From positions 432,905 through 496,904 of the forward strand of contig NW_001865040.1 of the NCBI RefSeq assembly GCF_000002865.3: a stretch of 64,000 nt of DNA, in the 5' to 3' direction. Numbering within the stretch: position 1 is the first letter of the stretch; the number at the start of each line of letters is the position of its first letter. The notes under the pieces were generated by a model that made no database searches, had not been told where the DNA came from, and was given only the letters and a program-made list of their open reading frames with translations. Both the position numbers and the translations under genes were made by a program. Of this stretch, positions 47,365-59,000 are shown piece by piece. This stretch comes from Monosiga brevicollis MX1. Taxonomy: Eukaryota; Opisthokonta; Choanoflagellata; Craspedida; Salpingoecidae.

Positions 47365-49152
47365 ATGGCAAAGCCCAAGAAGAGTGCCAGTGCCAAGGGC
47401 AAAAAGTCGGCCAAGGGCAAGAAGAGTGCCGGTGTCAAAGAGAAGGCAGCACCTAGTTCTGCAGGTATGTGGCGCGGGCCCGAATCGGTATTCAGGCGCG
47501 TCAGGGCCCTGACACTAGACGGCACCTTGCACCTAGAGCCAAAATGGCCTTGGCATGACACGATTGTAACCTGGTATGCACATACCATGCGGAATCGCAG
47601 CAAGGTCAGTTCGTCCCGCGGCTGCCAGGTCAACCAGTGCGCCAACTCCGGCTTTCCCCTGACAATCGCCCTTTTGAATGCGATGTGATGTGATTTAAAA
47701 AAAAAAAAAAAGATGCGACGATATTTTCGGCAGCACTACATCAGAGGCGAGGGTATCGTGTGCGATCAGGCAGACTGGATCAACTCGGTTCGCCTGCATC
47801 GCCTCCCCTATTCTGAATTAGAGCTGGAGGGGCTCGTCAAGGTGCGAGCAATCCCTCTCACCCAGCGCTATTCAAACTACAAAGCATTGTGGCTGTCACC
47901 CCGTCTCACTCTCGGCATGAGGTGTTCGACATAGGCCATCATGCTCGTCTTGATTGATGAGGGCAGCGAGAAGGCCGGGGGTGACGACAAGGAGCTCTTT
48001 GCTGCGGCCTTACGGTTTGACTCAACCTGCATCTTTCTTTCCTTCCCTTCTCGATGCGGTGACAGCCTCCCCTCATATCGCGGTGGGAATCCTTCTCTCG
48101 TCCACTCGCAGGTGTCGGCACGACAAGCAGCATTATCGACGCATGCTGACGGTTCTGCAGCGCTACTTTGCTACCCTGGACCACCCAGGCATGCTCATCA
48201 AAATCTTACACGAGCTCACCGCACACGCTGAGGTTGGTTGAGAAGGACTTGCGAATCACCAAACACACACACAGCTGGTCATATTTTGTCAGACAAAATA
48301 CACCAAAAGTACCAACACCTTTATATACACTTTTATCAGACCTCAACTGCTTAGCTGAACTCGAACGGTTTCGAGGACAGGCTTCAAACCTGTTGACCAT
48401 TCAGTTGGTAGGAGTTCGACTCTCCCTGCTGAGCGACATGGCTTCTATGGGCGTTTCAGTTTTTGTTATATTTTTTCTCAATGGTTATGGGCCTGGTCGT
48501 TTTTGCTCTTGATTGTGACTGGCGAGGCCTTCCCGCTTGTGACTTGCTCCATGTGCTCTCGCGGTTGGTTGTTTTTTTTTTTGCCTGCCTGCTGTGCGCT
48601 TTGTCGCGATGCGATCTCATCTGGGCGCGGTGGAAAACAGTTTCGATTTGGGGACCTGCGACGCGTCCTTGATGTGCAATACAAGGTCACACTGGGGCAC
48701 CATGCTCGACCGGGGGAAAAGGATGACGCAGTTGCGGTATGCTGACCTGATCGAGCCCGGTCCCCATCTTTTGTTTCTTCGTTTGTTTATTTGTCTGTTG
48801 ATGGATGGCATGTCTCACTCGGCCGGCAACGTGGCCTGACTTTCGCCCTGATCTAAACGTGCAGGAGGATGAGCCCGAGCTCAATCCCGCAACATTCCAA
48901 AAGATTGAATCTTACCTGCAGGCCAAGGAGGTAGGCTTTGATGATTTGTGGCTTGCCGAATACCCGTTCTTAGCTCAATTTTGCCATGGTCGCTCCCCGC
49001 TGCAGCTACGCTTGGTCGACCTTTTTCGCCTCTTTGATCGCAATGTCGATGGATGCTTGAGTCGAACCGAGGTTGTCGAAGGCTTCCAGGTCTGTAGCAA
49101 CATCGGGCAGTTTGAGCACACTTCCATGTCAATGCGCTCGTGTGACAAGCAC

Positions 49153-49238
<86 letters not shown>

Positions 49239-49676
49239 TTCCTTCTTCCACAGCGACATCGCATTGATATCGGCGAGGAGCAGGCCCAATTACTCTTTTC
49301 ACTCATTGACCTTGACGACGATGGCACCCTCAACTATCAGGTTTGATTGCTCTCGCATTGGCCTGAGCCGGCCGTGCCCCTGTCTCTCGCTCTGGTTGCA
49401 ACGTGCTCTCTTGTGCATTGCCTCTCGGCGCTTGATCTCAACGCCTTGCTGCCCACCTCATCTCTACAGGAAATGGCACTTTATCGGCTTGAGGTAGCAA
49501 TGGATAAGCGTCGTCGCGCTGGCAGTGCAACCGCAGATGCCCCAGAGGAAAAAACCAAGGATGAAACGCCCGCCCAGCCAGAGGAGCCCGCAGTACAGGA
49601 AACCAAGGGTCTGCAATTAACGATCGAGGAGTTTGCAGACATCCTTCTATACGCCCACTACATCACCCGTCCTTGA
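47365..49676 (+). CDS. EF-hand calcium-binding protein
   Basis: About ten exons, including 47365-47604 and 47713-47841, then one beginning AIMLVLIDEGSEKAGG (~47939), one with HYRRMLTVLQRYFATLDHPG (~48110), and later FRFGDLRRVLDVQYKVTLGH (~48640). The N-terminus is Lys/Ser-rich (KPKKSASAKGKKSAKGKK). Two canonical EF-hand loops appear near the end: DRNVDGCLSRTE (~49040) and, after a long CT-repeat intron, DLDDDGTLNYQE (~49312-49477). The tail is acidic (EEKTKDETPAQPEEP) and the stop is at 49676. The middle is helical and not recognised. It probably binds calcium through the pair of hands; the role is unknown. It shares a 5' region with the NEK-like kinase. Confidence 0.72.
49157..49237. repeat. 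(TC)n microsatellite in an intron of the EF-hand gene
   Basis: About 40 uninterrupted TC copies between the exon ending VVEGFQ and the next acceptor. It forms the polypyrimidine tract just before the acceptor, so length change could affect splicing. Confidence 0.95.
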
Positions 49677-50042
49677 ACCTGCGTGCATGCGTCCCACCAT
49701 CCGACATTTTCCTTTTGCCAATTAGCCCCAGTTTATGCCGTGCATCTCGAGGCTGCTATGGCCCACTCAGCAAGAAATTGTAAATATGATTAAAATCAGT
49801 CTGATTGCATTCCCGCTCCCATATTGCATCCTAGGCTCCTCAAGTATGTGCGCTGACCTCTGATTCGGAGAAGAGAGTGAAGAAGAAAAGCAAACAAGCA
49901 CTTTGACTTTGAAGTTGTTGGTTAATACAAGACTTGTTTGTTGCCACACATGAAAAGCCCCATGGGCTCTGATACGGTTTAAAGTCCCGAAAAGACCGTA
50001 TTGCGCGCTCCGCACGCTTCATATGCTGGCCAAGCAATACAC
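49677..50042. other. Convergent intergenic region
   Basis: About 370 bases between the EF-hand gene and the HERC gene stop. A/T-richer than its flanks (49770-49950), consistent with two 3' untranslated ends. No gene is seen. Confidence 0.5.
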
Positions 50043-53000
50043 TCAGTGAATGCCTGGTCCTGCTTCCGCGGCCATTGCAGCTGGTGCTTCGTCCGCCAAA
50101 TTGGTGCGGGCATAGGCATCCGAATCAATGGCCTTGCAATGAGTGATGGCGTAACGCAGCTTTCTGGACATGACCTGTTGCGATGAATACCTGCATGCAT
50201 AGTAAAGGCAAAAAGACACGTTGGGTCAGTGCTCCACCTCGGAACCGATCATGGCTGCCCACAAGCAGCTTGGTGGGGCTCAACCACAGACTGATATTCC
50301 CTTTCTCTCGATGAAGACGAATATTCCACGAACCGAGGAAGCTTGAGCAGGAAAAAGCAAGTTAGAGCCTCTGGCAGCGCTGCATCAGCCTCCGGCGTGC
50401 CCTCGTCAAACTTGTCAATCAACTAAGTACATGGCACGAATATTCAAACAGTTTGGTTAGCGGTGCACCAAGTCAACTCTGACTGAAAGTTGCGATCGGG
50501 TACGCGTGAAGGTACACCACCAAGACTTGCCTGGAGCTTAAACTGATTGCCGGCGAAATCGGCCTCGGTTCGCGGCAGGCGCGTGCGACCCCTGGCAAGC
50601 AGCCGGGAAGCGCACACAACAACGCGTCAGGTCGACTGAGGTCACAAATGCTGACGACAAATCCTTGGCCACCTTGCCAGCTGCAGCATCCACACTCACC
50701 AAACAAAGCGAAGGAAGAGGCTGTGCTCCTCGGGCGTCATGGCAGCCATCGTTTCCCAAAACCAGCTCACATGGTGTGACGAGGCTTCGCAATTTTTGTA
50801 CTTTGTCATCCAGCGCTAAAAGTTGAGTCAGACCCCAAGCCAAGCATAGCATGAAACAATGCCATCAGATGCAATCGTGATCAAGACAGTTCGGGTTACC
50901 ATGAAAAAGCATTGCTTACTAACCAGCAACTCAAGATCAAAGTGCTGCCCGCCAGAGACGAGCGACTCCAGTTGGTCGGCGGAGAAAAGGGAAATGACGG
51001 GCAAAGGCACGACTCGAGCCAAGCCACGACGGATGGCTGCGACTTGACGATCAAATTCATGTAGGCGGAGCTCTAAGGAGCGGCGCACGTATTCATCGCG
51101 TCGGGCCAAGGTCAAGCGCGCCCCTGGCACCACCTGATAGTCGACACCCTCAAGCGAGCCTACACCAGGTGCATGGGGCGTGTGTGGGGCGTGTGTGGGG
51201 AAAAGAAAGAGGCAAGATGAGCAGGCTAACAACCGAAATGCGACGCCTGCGAAACAACAATCATGCCTCGCGCGGCACGACGTGCAAGAACATACTCGGG
51301 GTGGTCGTGGGAAAGTCGCATTGTTCAAACACATCGGCTGGCGAGACAGCTACGAGTCAAACCGGATTTCAAGGCAGCAAAATAACGAGGCGTTTTTTGT
51401 TTTTGTTTTTTCGGGTGAGCAAGCATTGCCGACATGTACTGTGTGGCCTAGCAGAAGAAGATGGGTTTGGAAAAGAAGCAAAGAAAAAAAAGAAAAAAGA
51501 AAAAACAGTTTTGACCCATGCAAAAATTAACATGAGGCATGACATACCACTGATAAACTCAAGCGTGGCAACGTAATTGGCAGCCACTTCCTTGAGGTCA
51601 CCAATTGTCAGGTTCAAGCCGGCGATGAGACGCCAAACACACGGTGCCAACTGCAAGGTGATTGGGCTTGAGGTGCGAATTGCGATGCCAATGAGCGTGC
51701 CCAGGAATTCAAAAAGCTGGAGGTGGTAGGCGCTGTCTGAAGTTGGGTTAAGCAGAAAGGCGTCGCGATTGTCGCCAGCCTCGTCGCGGCCATTGGGCGT
51801 TGGAATAAGCAGCGGCACAGAGTGATTACGTAGCTCCTCGCACATTTCAGAGATCGACTCGCTAAATCCACCGCCGGCATCATCCAAACCTTCCCCGCGA
51901 AACTTGACTTTCCAGCAGCGCGAGGAAGCAAGAAACACGCTCTGGTCCACCGAACGGAGCTCTCGAGCCGCTTGCGCAAACACGGACTGGCTGCCATCAG
52001 GCCCTGCCAGCCCCTCGGGCGTCCGCTGAATTTGCACGCGGTTCAATGTTATGGTAACGCGAGCCGTGGTCTCTGTCGTGCGCTGCAGGATGGACTTGAG
52101 CAGTCGTTCCTTATGGCCAAAGGCGATGTAAGACTGGAGCGTCCGGAGGCCCTCGGCACTACCGCCAAGGGCCAAACTGGGCTCGCGACCCCCCAAGGCT
52201 TGTACATTCAACTCGAAGAAAGGGAGAAGTGGGAGCAGCAGACTGGACGCGTACTCCAGAATGTATGCGCGGCGCCGCAGGGCATCGACATCAACACCCT
52301 GCAAATGCTGGTACACCGCTGGTGCGGCTTTGATCGTCTCATGCGCGTCGCTCAGCTGAAAATATTGCGTACCAGTCTTGCTCTCCCGCATAGAGTAAGC
52401 GTCCAGGTGAATCATGTGCTTGTCGACAAAGCGCCGTTTGCTCTCCTCGTGCAAAATAAGCCAGGTCCCATCCGGGCCCTCGACCATGTCTGTGTAAAAG
52501 ACGGTAGTGCCTGGGGTGATAAAGCCCACTTCAAGGGTTTCCAGACTTGGGCCTGCCCGGATCAAGTGGCGCGAGCCCTTGGTGACGCAGCGTGCCGCAC
52601 GAGCACCCTCCGGGACCTCCTCGCCTTCGGCGCCGGCTTGGCCGCTAGCAAGGTCGAGTGTCGGGTTGATGATGGGCATGACCCCAAGCTCGTCGGGCCG
52701 CAAAAGACGCAGTTGTTCGTTGCCTTGCAAGTCACGTAGCAGGCACCAGACTTGTGACATTGAGAAGCGGTGGCCCGGGTTGGCCACGTGGACCCAAACA
52801 CCATCAGAATTGCTCTTCAGCTCGAGTACCTGAAGGCAATAATTGGCAGGGCCAGGGATGGCGTCGACCGCCACTCTTTGGGGCAATCGGCTGGGTGATG
52901 GGGCCCGCGCTGTGTTCAGCTGTTGTTGTGGTGTGGGCAGGTCCGCCACTTGAGCGGCGCTCATGTGCGGTTGAAGACTGCCAATCTTAGGAGATGATAG

Positions 53001-56000
53001 CGATGGCTGCGAATGCAACGCCAAGGGCTGATCCGAAGTGAACGTGTAGTATATGAAGCGGGATCCGTGCATTTCATAGCACAAGGGAACGGGTACGTTG
53101 GTCAAGAAGGAAAACTAAGTCAGTCGGGATTAAAAGGACGAGTGACATGCAAAGTGAGAAGTGAGATAGAGTAAATCATGGTTCAAGGATAGCAAGCGAT
53201 GGGTGTGTCACACAAGACAATAGCCAGATTTTATTTTCCTTCAAAGCACGCAAGAGATGAACCATCCTTGTCGATGGGAAACCCCCAAACAGCCACAAGC
53301 GTACCTTATCGTCGGGGCTAAACAGATATACCAGAGGACGTACACCGTCCCCCGGCGCCAGATCGGGCAGGGAAATCTCGCCACGCTTGACACCATTGAC
53401 GTCAAAGGCGACGGTTGATGCTTCAATGTCCAGGTACACCCCAACAATGTCCTCTGCCGCAAAGCCTTGCGGGATGTCAATAGTCAGAGACGCGCTCTTG
53501 AGGTGACCATCGGAGAGAATGCGCGCCGCTCCCACCGGGAACTGACTCTCATTGCGACCAACGCCCACGCCGACATAGCGCCGCGCCGAACCTTTGAAGT
53601 CACAGCGCACGGCCCAGTAGTAGATGCCCGAGGTCAGGACAGCATCGGCGACGACCCATGTGTTCCGCTCCTGAGAGTCGGCCTTGAGGCAAACGGATGA
53701 GTCGTTGGCTGAAAAGGACAGATGCGATGACTCGTCTGTCCCCCGCAAGAATTTGAGTTCAGCCAGCTGCGTCACCGGACGACGGCTGCTCAAGGGCAGC
53801 TTGAGATCTTCCGGCGCAGAGGCCTTCCACTGCAACAGCTCGCGATCCATCTCTCGGGAGAAGGCGGCATTGTCAAAATAATCAAGCACCCGTTGGCCCG
53901 CCGGCAAGGGACTGCTGCGCGGCTCGCGCTGGCCTACCGTTTGCATGACCTGTGACACAAAGTCATCGGGAAAGGGTAAACGGTTGGTCAGCCCCGCCAT
54001 GACTCCTGCCATGAGCTTGTACTTTTGAAACCATTCTGGCACCTCTTGTTCTTGGTTGGTGTCTAACTCGAGGCAGGCACACAACGCCACGAGGCTGCGC
54101 ACAAAACCACTGTGCAGCAGCTGCTCGTTGCGCTTGATAAAAGGCTCCTCAAAGGCCATGCGACTCACGAGGGTCTCCCACAGGCTTTGTCCAAACTCGT
54201 GGAGGGCGGCGCTCAGTCCTTGGTCCGTGGACTCAACGAGGGGTTTTTGATGGCTGTCACTTTTGAGGCCACTGCGACTGAGCATCTCGTGCACGACTTT
54301 AAAGGAGTAAGCCTCGTCCGTGTTGGACACGAGACCGGACCGAAGATGCTCGATGGCCCACACGGAGGAGTTGACCCCGACGCGTGCAAACAGCAGCGCC
54401 AACTCGGCCACCGAAAGCTCGTCGCTGTCGCTCATGCGACACGAGTCAAAGAGCTGGCTGGATAAAATTGATGTGCCCTCCTCTTCGCGGCGCCATGTGT
54501 CGGCCGGATCTGACTCGTCTTCACTCTCCGAGTCGGATTGGAAGCACGACGCTTTACGGGCCGCGGGCGAACGAAGTCGCTCCGCATCGGATCCGGTGTC
54601 ACCGGTACCGTCGCCCGCTTCGCTCACCTCCTGTGACTGCAAGCTTGGATCGGCGCCCGAAGCCACCACGTTGCGCAGCTCGCGCGTGAGGTCGGGGCCT
54701 GCCGTACCAATGAGAAAGGTGAGGCGCTGCAGTGACCAGTGTCGCGTGGCTTGGCGTGGATGGCGTAGCCACAGGGTCGCCAGTGCTAGCGCAAGCTCCA
54801 TGCAACTTGGAATGTTGCCCTTGCGGGCTAAGATGGCTACGGCTGCGTATATCATGCCAAAACTAGCCGTGGTGGATAGCACCACCATGTCTGAATCATG
54901 ATGCTCGACCTCGTCTTCCGACGTCGGAAAGTCCTTCGCTACCTCGGCCGAGACGAGGGCTGCCAAGGGCCTGATCAAGTTGACGTTGCGCTCCATGAGG
55001 TGCATAATAGCGTTGATGATGGGCTGCAGGGATTCGACCGTGTTGGCCGCTCGCGCAGACAGCAGCTTCATGAGATCAACCAGCGTGAGCATCACGCGGG
55101 AAGGCGACCAGGACAGCTGATCAATCACTCCCGGCCCCCGTCCAAGCCACGTCAAGCAAAGTTGACGTGCCAGGCCGACCTTCATGGCCTGTGTCAAACG
55201 AACCAGCACGGTGGGCTGCTGATCAGCAGACGCCACGGCGGCAATGGCGTGCGTGAGCGAGCTAGCACTTCGTACTCGCACACCAAGCAGGTCCACGGGC
55301 TGCTCCTGGCTGAAGTTTTCACCCAACCGATCCTTCTCCCGTGCAAACTCCAGCTCAGCGGGCTCGGGCATTTCGTTGGCGTGAAAGTATTCACGACGGT
55401 CACGCGTGAGGTCGCGAAACAAAACTGTGCCGTATGGAAAACAGTGGACACGATTCACGGCGGGAAACTCGCCGGGCAATTTGATGACGCGAGGCGCGAT
55501 AATCGTCTTCTCAGAACCGGCATCCGCTCCCAATTGACCGTGGTCATTGGCGCCCCACACGAAAACTTCGCCGCGATCTGTGACGGCGACGCCATGCTCC
55601 GAAGACAAAGCACAATCAACCACCTTGTGCGTGTTCAACGCGTGTGCCGTCCGAGGTTGCCAAATGACTGCCTCAGTACCGGTCCCAAGGCGATAGCGCC
55701 GTCCACCACCCCACACGTAGAGAGCACCGGATAAAGAAATGGCGGCGCTGGTGCTTGAACCACACACCACCTTGACGATGCTCGGCGGCAGATGCGGCAC
55801 CTTGATGGGACGAAGAATTTTGCGTCGGGGTGTGGAGACGCCACAGCGGCCTTGCTCGGCATAACCCCAAGCAAAGACGGACCCGTCCTGAGCGGCGGCA
55901 AGCGTGTGACGATCCCCGAGCGCGATGTGTGTAATTCGCCGACTCACCAGACCTTCGACCAGCGTGGGCACCGTGCAATCCGTTTCGTCGCCCATGCCAA

Positions 56001-59000
56001 GTCGGCCATACATGCCATGGCCGAACATGAACAGCTCACCAGATTCAAGCACAGCACCGCTGTGCGCTTTGCCGCACGCAACCATGCTCACATTGGTCAA
56101 AAGCTCCGGGGCCACCAAGACAAAAGCACTGATGTCGCGTCCGTGACTCAGACCCAGCTGACCATGGGTGTTGCTGCCATGGCCCCACACTTGACCGTTG
56201 TCGCTTACGGCAAGTGTGTGATGACCACTGGTAGCCACATCAACGATGATGGGCGGTTTGGCCACCGCAAAGGGCGCGGGTGCAGGTGCGTCACCGCCTT
56301 TGGCCATCAACAGCTGCCCGGCCTTGGTAATGGCAAAGTATCCCGTCTTGTGCATTGCCACTTTAATCACGTCCTGCTCCACGAGCTTTGGCAAGTGGTG
56401 AAAGCGAAGCGTTTGCGTTCCGAGTGTGGCCCGCTCGCTCTCGGGCAGCAGAGGACTGACCAGACCGTTCTTGTTCGCGCCTGCAAAGAAGCACGCAGAC
56501 GAGTCATCCAAGTCGTCAATGTCCGTCAGAAGCGAGGTCAGAGAGGCAGCCGAGGCCACAGAGCGGAGGTCCGACTTGATGTCAATGTAGCGCAGGCTAC
56601 CGCTCTCTGCTCGAAGCACATCCTCGGCAAAGATGTCATGCAAGGAGGCATCCTCCGGAATTGTGGCTTGCAGCAGTCCACGAGCCTCGATGCCGCGTAC
56701 TCGAGTGTCAAACCCGCCGTCATGGCAGCGTTTGATGGCAAGACGCAGCACGCGAAGCGGTGCAGTGTTGTTCTGCAACACGGGCGTGGCCATGTCCGTG
56801 CGCGGCACCTCAACAACGCTCAATTCCTTGAGGTCATCCTCGTGAGTGCCTCCGTAAACTACGATGCGCGACGGCTGGTAACTCGTGTCGTCGGCAGAAT
56901 GACGCACCAGGACTTCTTGAGGGACAACGTTCTCGCGAAATGTGAGCTTGATCCAGTGCGAGCCCTGCTGACCAGAGCTACTCCATGCTGTCTCAGGCCG
57001 GCCGTCGAGCAACCGGGATGCGTGTCGCTCATTCGAGGACACGTCCAACCGCTCGATGGCCTCCGTGCCCGTCACGAACTTGGTCGGCGGTGCTTCCTCC
57101 ATGGGAATGTTGGCTCGGATGCTATCCAAAAGGCGCGAGCAAGCCTCGAAGATTTCTTCGTCTTGGTACTGAACGCGCAGCGGACTGGGACCAACCGCAC
57201 AGCGCAGCACCTGCTCGGCCAGCGTCTCCTTTGCTTGGTCCAATCGGGTATCTCCATCCTCATCACAATCATCCGGCCTTGCCTCAGCCCGAACACCAGC
57301 CGTTCCTGCTTGCACTGAAAGTGATTGCAAATCCTGTTCGTGTTCTTGCTCGGCGTCCTGTTCCTGTTCTTGCTCGGCCTCCTGTTCCTGTTCTTGCTCG
57401 GCCTCCTGTTCCTGTTCTTGCTCCTGCAAGGGAGAGCGCGCCTGGGTGCCAAAACGGCCTGCCTCCGACCCCCTCGATGAGGGAATACCATTCGAGAATA
57501 TCGGCTCCGCATCAGCAGTAGGTGACACGGCGCCACGTGCCAACGATTCGACGCCCGTGGCTGGAGCATCGCTAGGCGTGCGTGACGACCACAATCCTGT
57601 CGGGGGTGCCTGCAGCTCACTGCCTTCAACTTCGACCTTGCTAAAGGGACCCGCTGCGTCCAACCCAGAGTCGCCACCGCAACGCAAGACGTCGGCCAGC
57701 ACGTCGGCGCTCTTCAAAAGGCCGAGGCAGGACTGAAGCAAGCGATGGTGGATGGTGACACTCTGCACGGAGCGATGCCACTCACTGAAGCTCTCTGAGA
57801 GCATGAGCGCACAGGCCTGAATACCGTCAGCCTGACACAACATACTGTGAAAGTCAAACTGCTGCACTGGGTTTAGAATCAGTTTGGTCAGGTCGTTGCC
57901 GCTGAGGTACACAAAGGACTGTCCGTCCACGCTGCGCCGAGTGTAAACGGTCGCCGCCGTCGGGCTCTCAACGGCCACAACAATCACGTGGCCAAGAGTA
58001 GGATGGTCACCCGTGGCACCGACGCGCAGGCGTGGACTTTGCTCACCCATGATGGCCAGAGTGGCTAGCACTGAGTGCAGCGCATCGTCGTTGATCGTCT
58101 GTCCTCGAAGCAGACTCAAGCGAATAGGACGAATCAACAAAAGAGTGTCGCGAATGTGCATCTCAAGGCGTTTGCGCCATTGCGGCAAGCCGTACAGCAC
58201 TCGCAGCAAACCAATCATCTCGTCGCCAACGCCAGAAGCGTCCGAACCGTGCGGTGTGACCAGCAGGCGTGCAGCGTGGGCCATGAGCTGGGTCGTTAGA
58301 CGGGCCACTCCCTCGGCATTCTTAACGCCGGGCAAAACCTGCTGCATGAAGCGGATGGTCAGGATTTGCACATTTGGCTCGCCATGATGGAAGAGATTCA
58401 GCAGAAGATCCGTCCATTTGGCCGATGCAAATCGCCGTTGCAGTCGACTGGTGCCCACCAGGGGTCGAAATAGCGACAAGAAAGTTGCCTGCGAGCTGGG
58501 GCTACCTGCATCCACCTGCCGAGAAAAAAAAGGGGGGATGTGTGAGCGTGTGCGCAAAGGTGTTTGGCTGGCAGCCGAAAGAACATCAACGCACCACTTC
58601 TTCGCAGTGAAAGCAGATGTTGTCAATGGCACGGTCTGAAAGCTCGTGGGCAAAAACGGCTCCTCTGAGCGCCAAGTAGTTCAATAGGCGAGAGACAGCG
58701 TTCAAATGACTGCGGGCCCCCTCGATCTTGTGCTGCAAGAGACCCAAGTCAAAACCTTCGGCTACAATCTGAGAGACCCTAAAATCAGGTTTGCCATGAA
58801 GCAGCGTACCCGAAGCAAATCGATGAGCCAGTGTGGTGTCACGTAGTGCACCAGTGGAAAAAAACTAATCCTCCCCCTAATGACGATACCTAGTGTTGAT
58901 GCCAGCGGCCTTGATCTGCAGCTGGATTAAGGGATAATACTTGGTCTGGGTGTCCAGCAGCAGCACACCCTCATCGCCAAATTGTGGCGCCGTGACCTAT

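Noticed and set aside
55792-57318. 508-codon plus-strand frame
   Set aside because: Antisense to the second DOC/RCC1 part of the HERC gene, where the minus strand carries clear domains.
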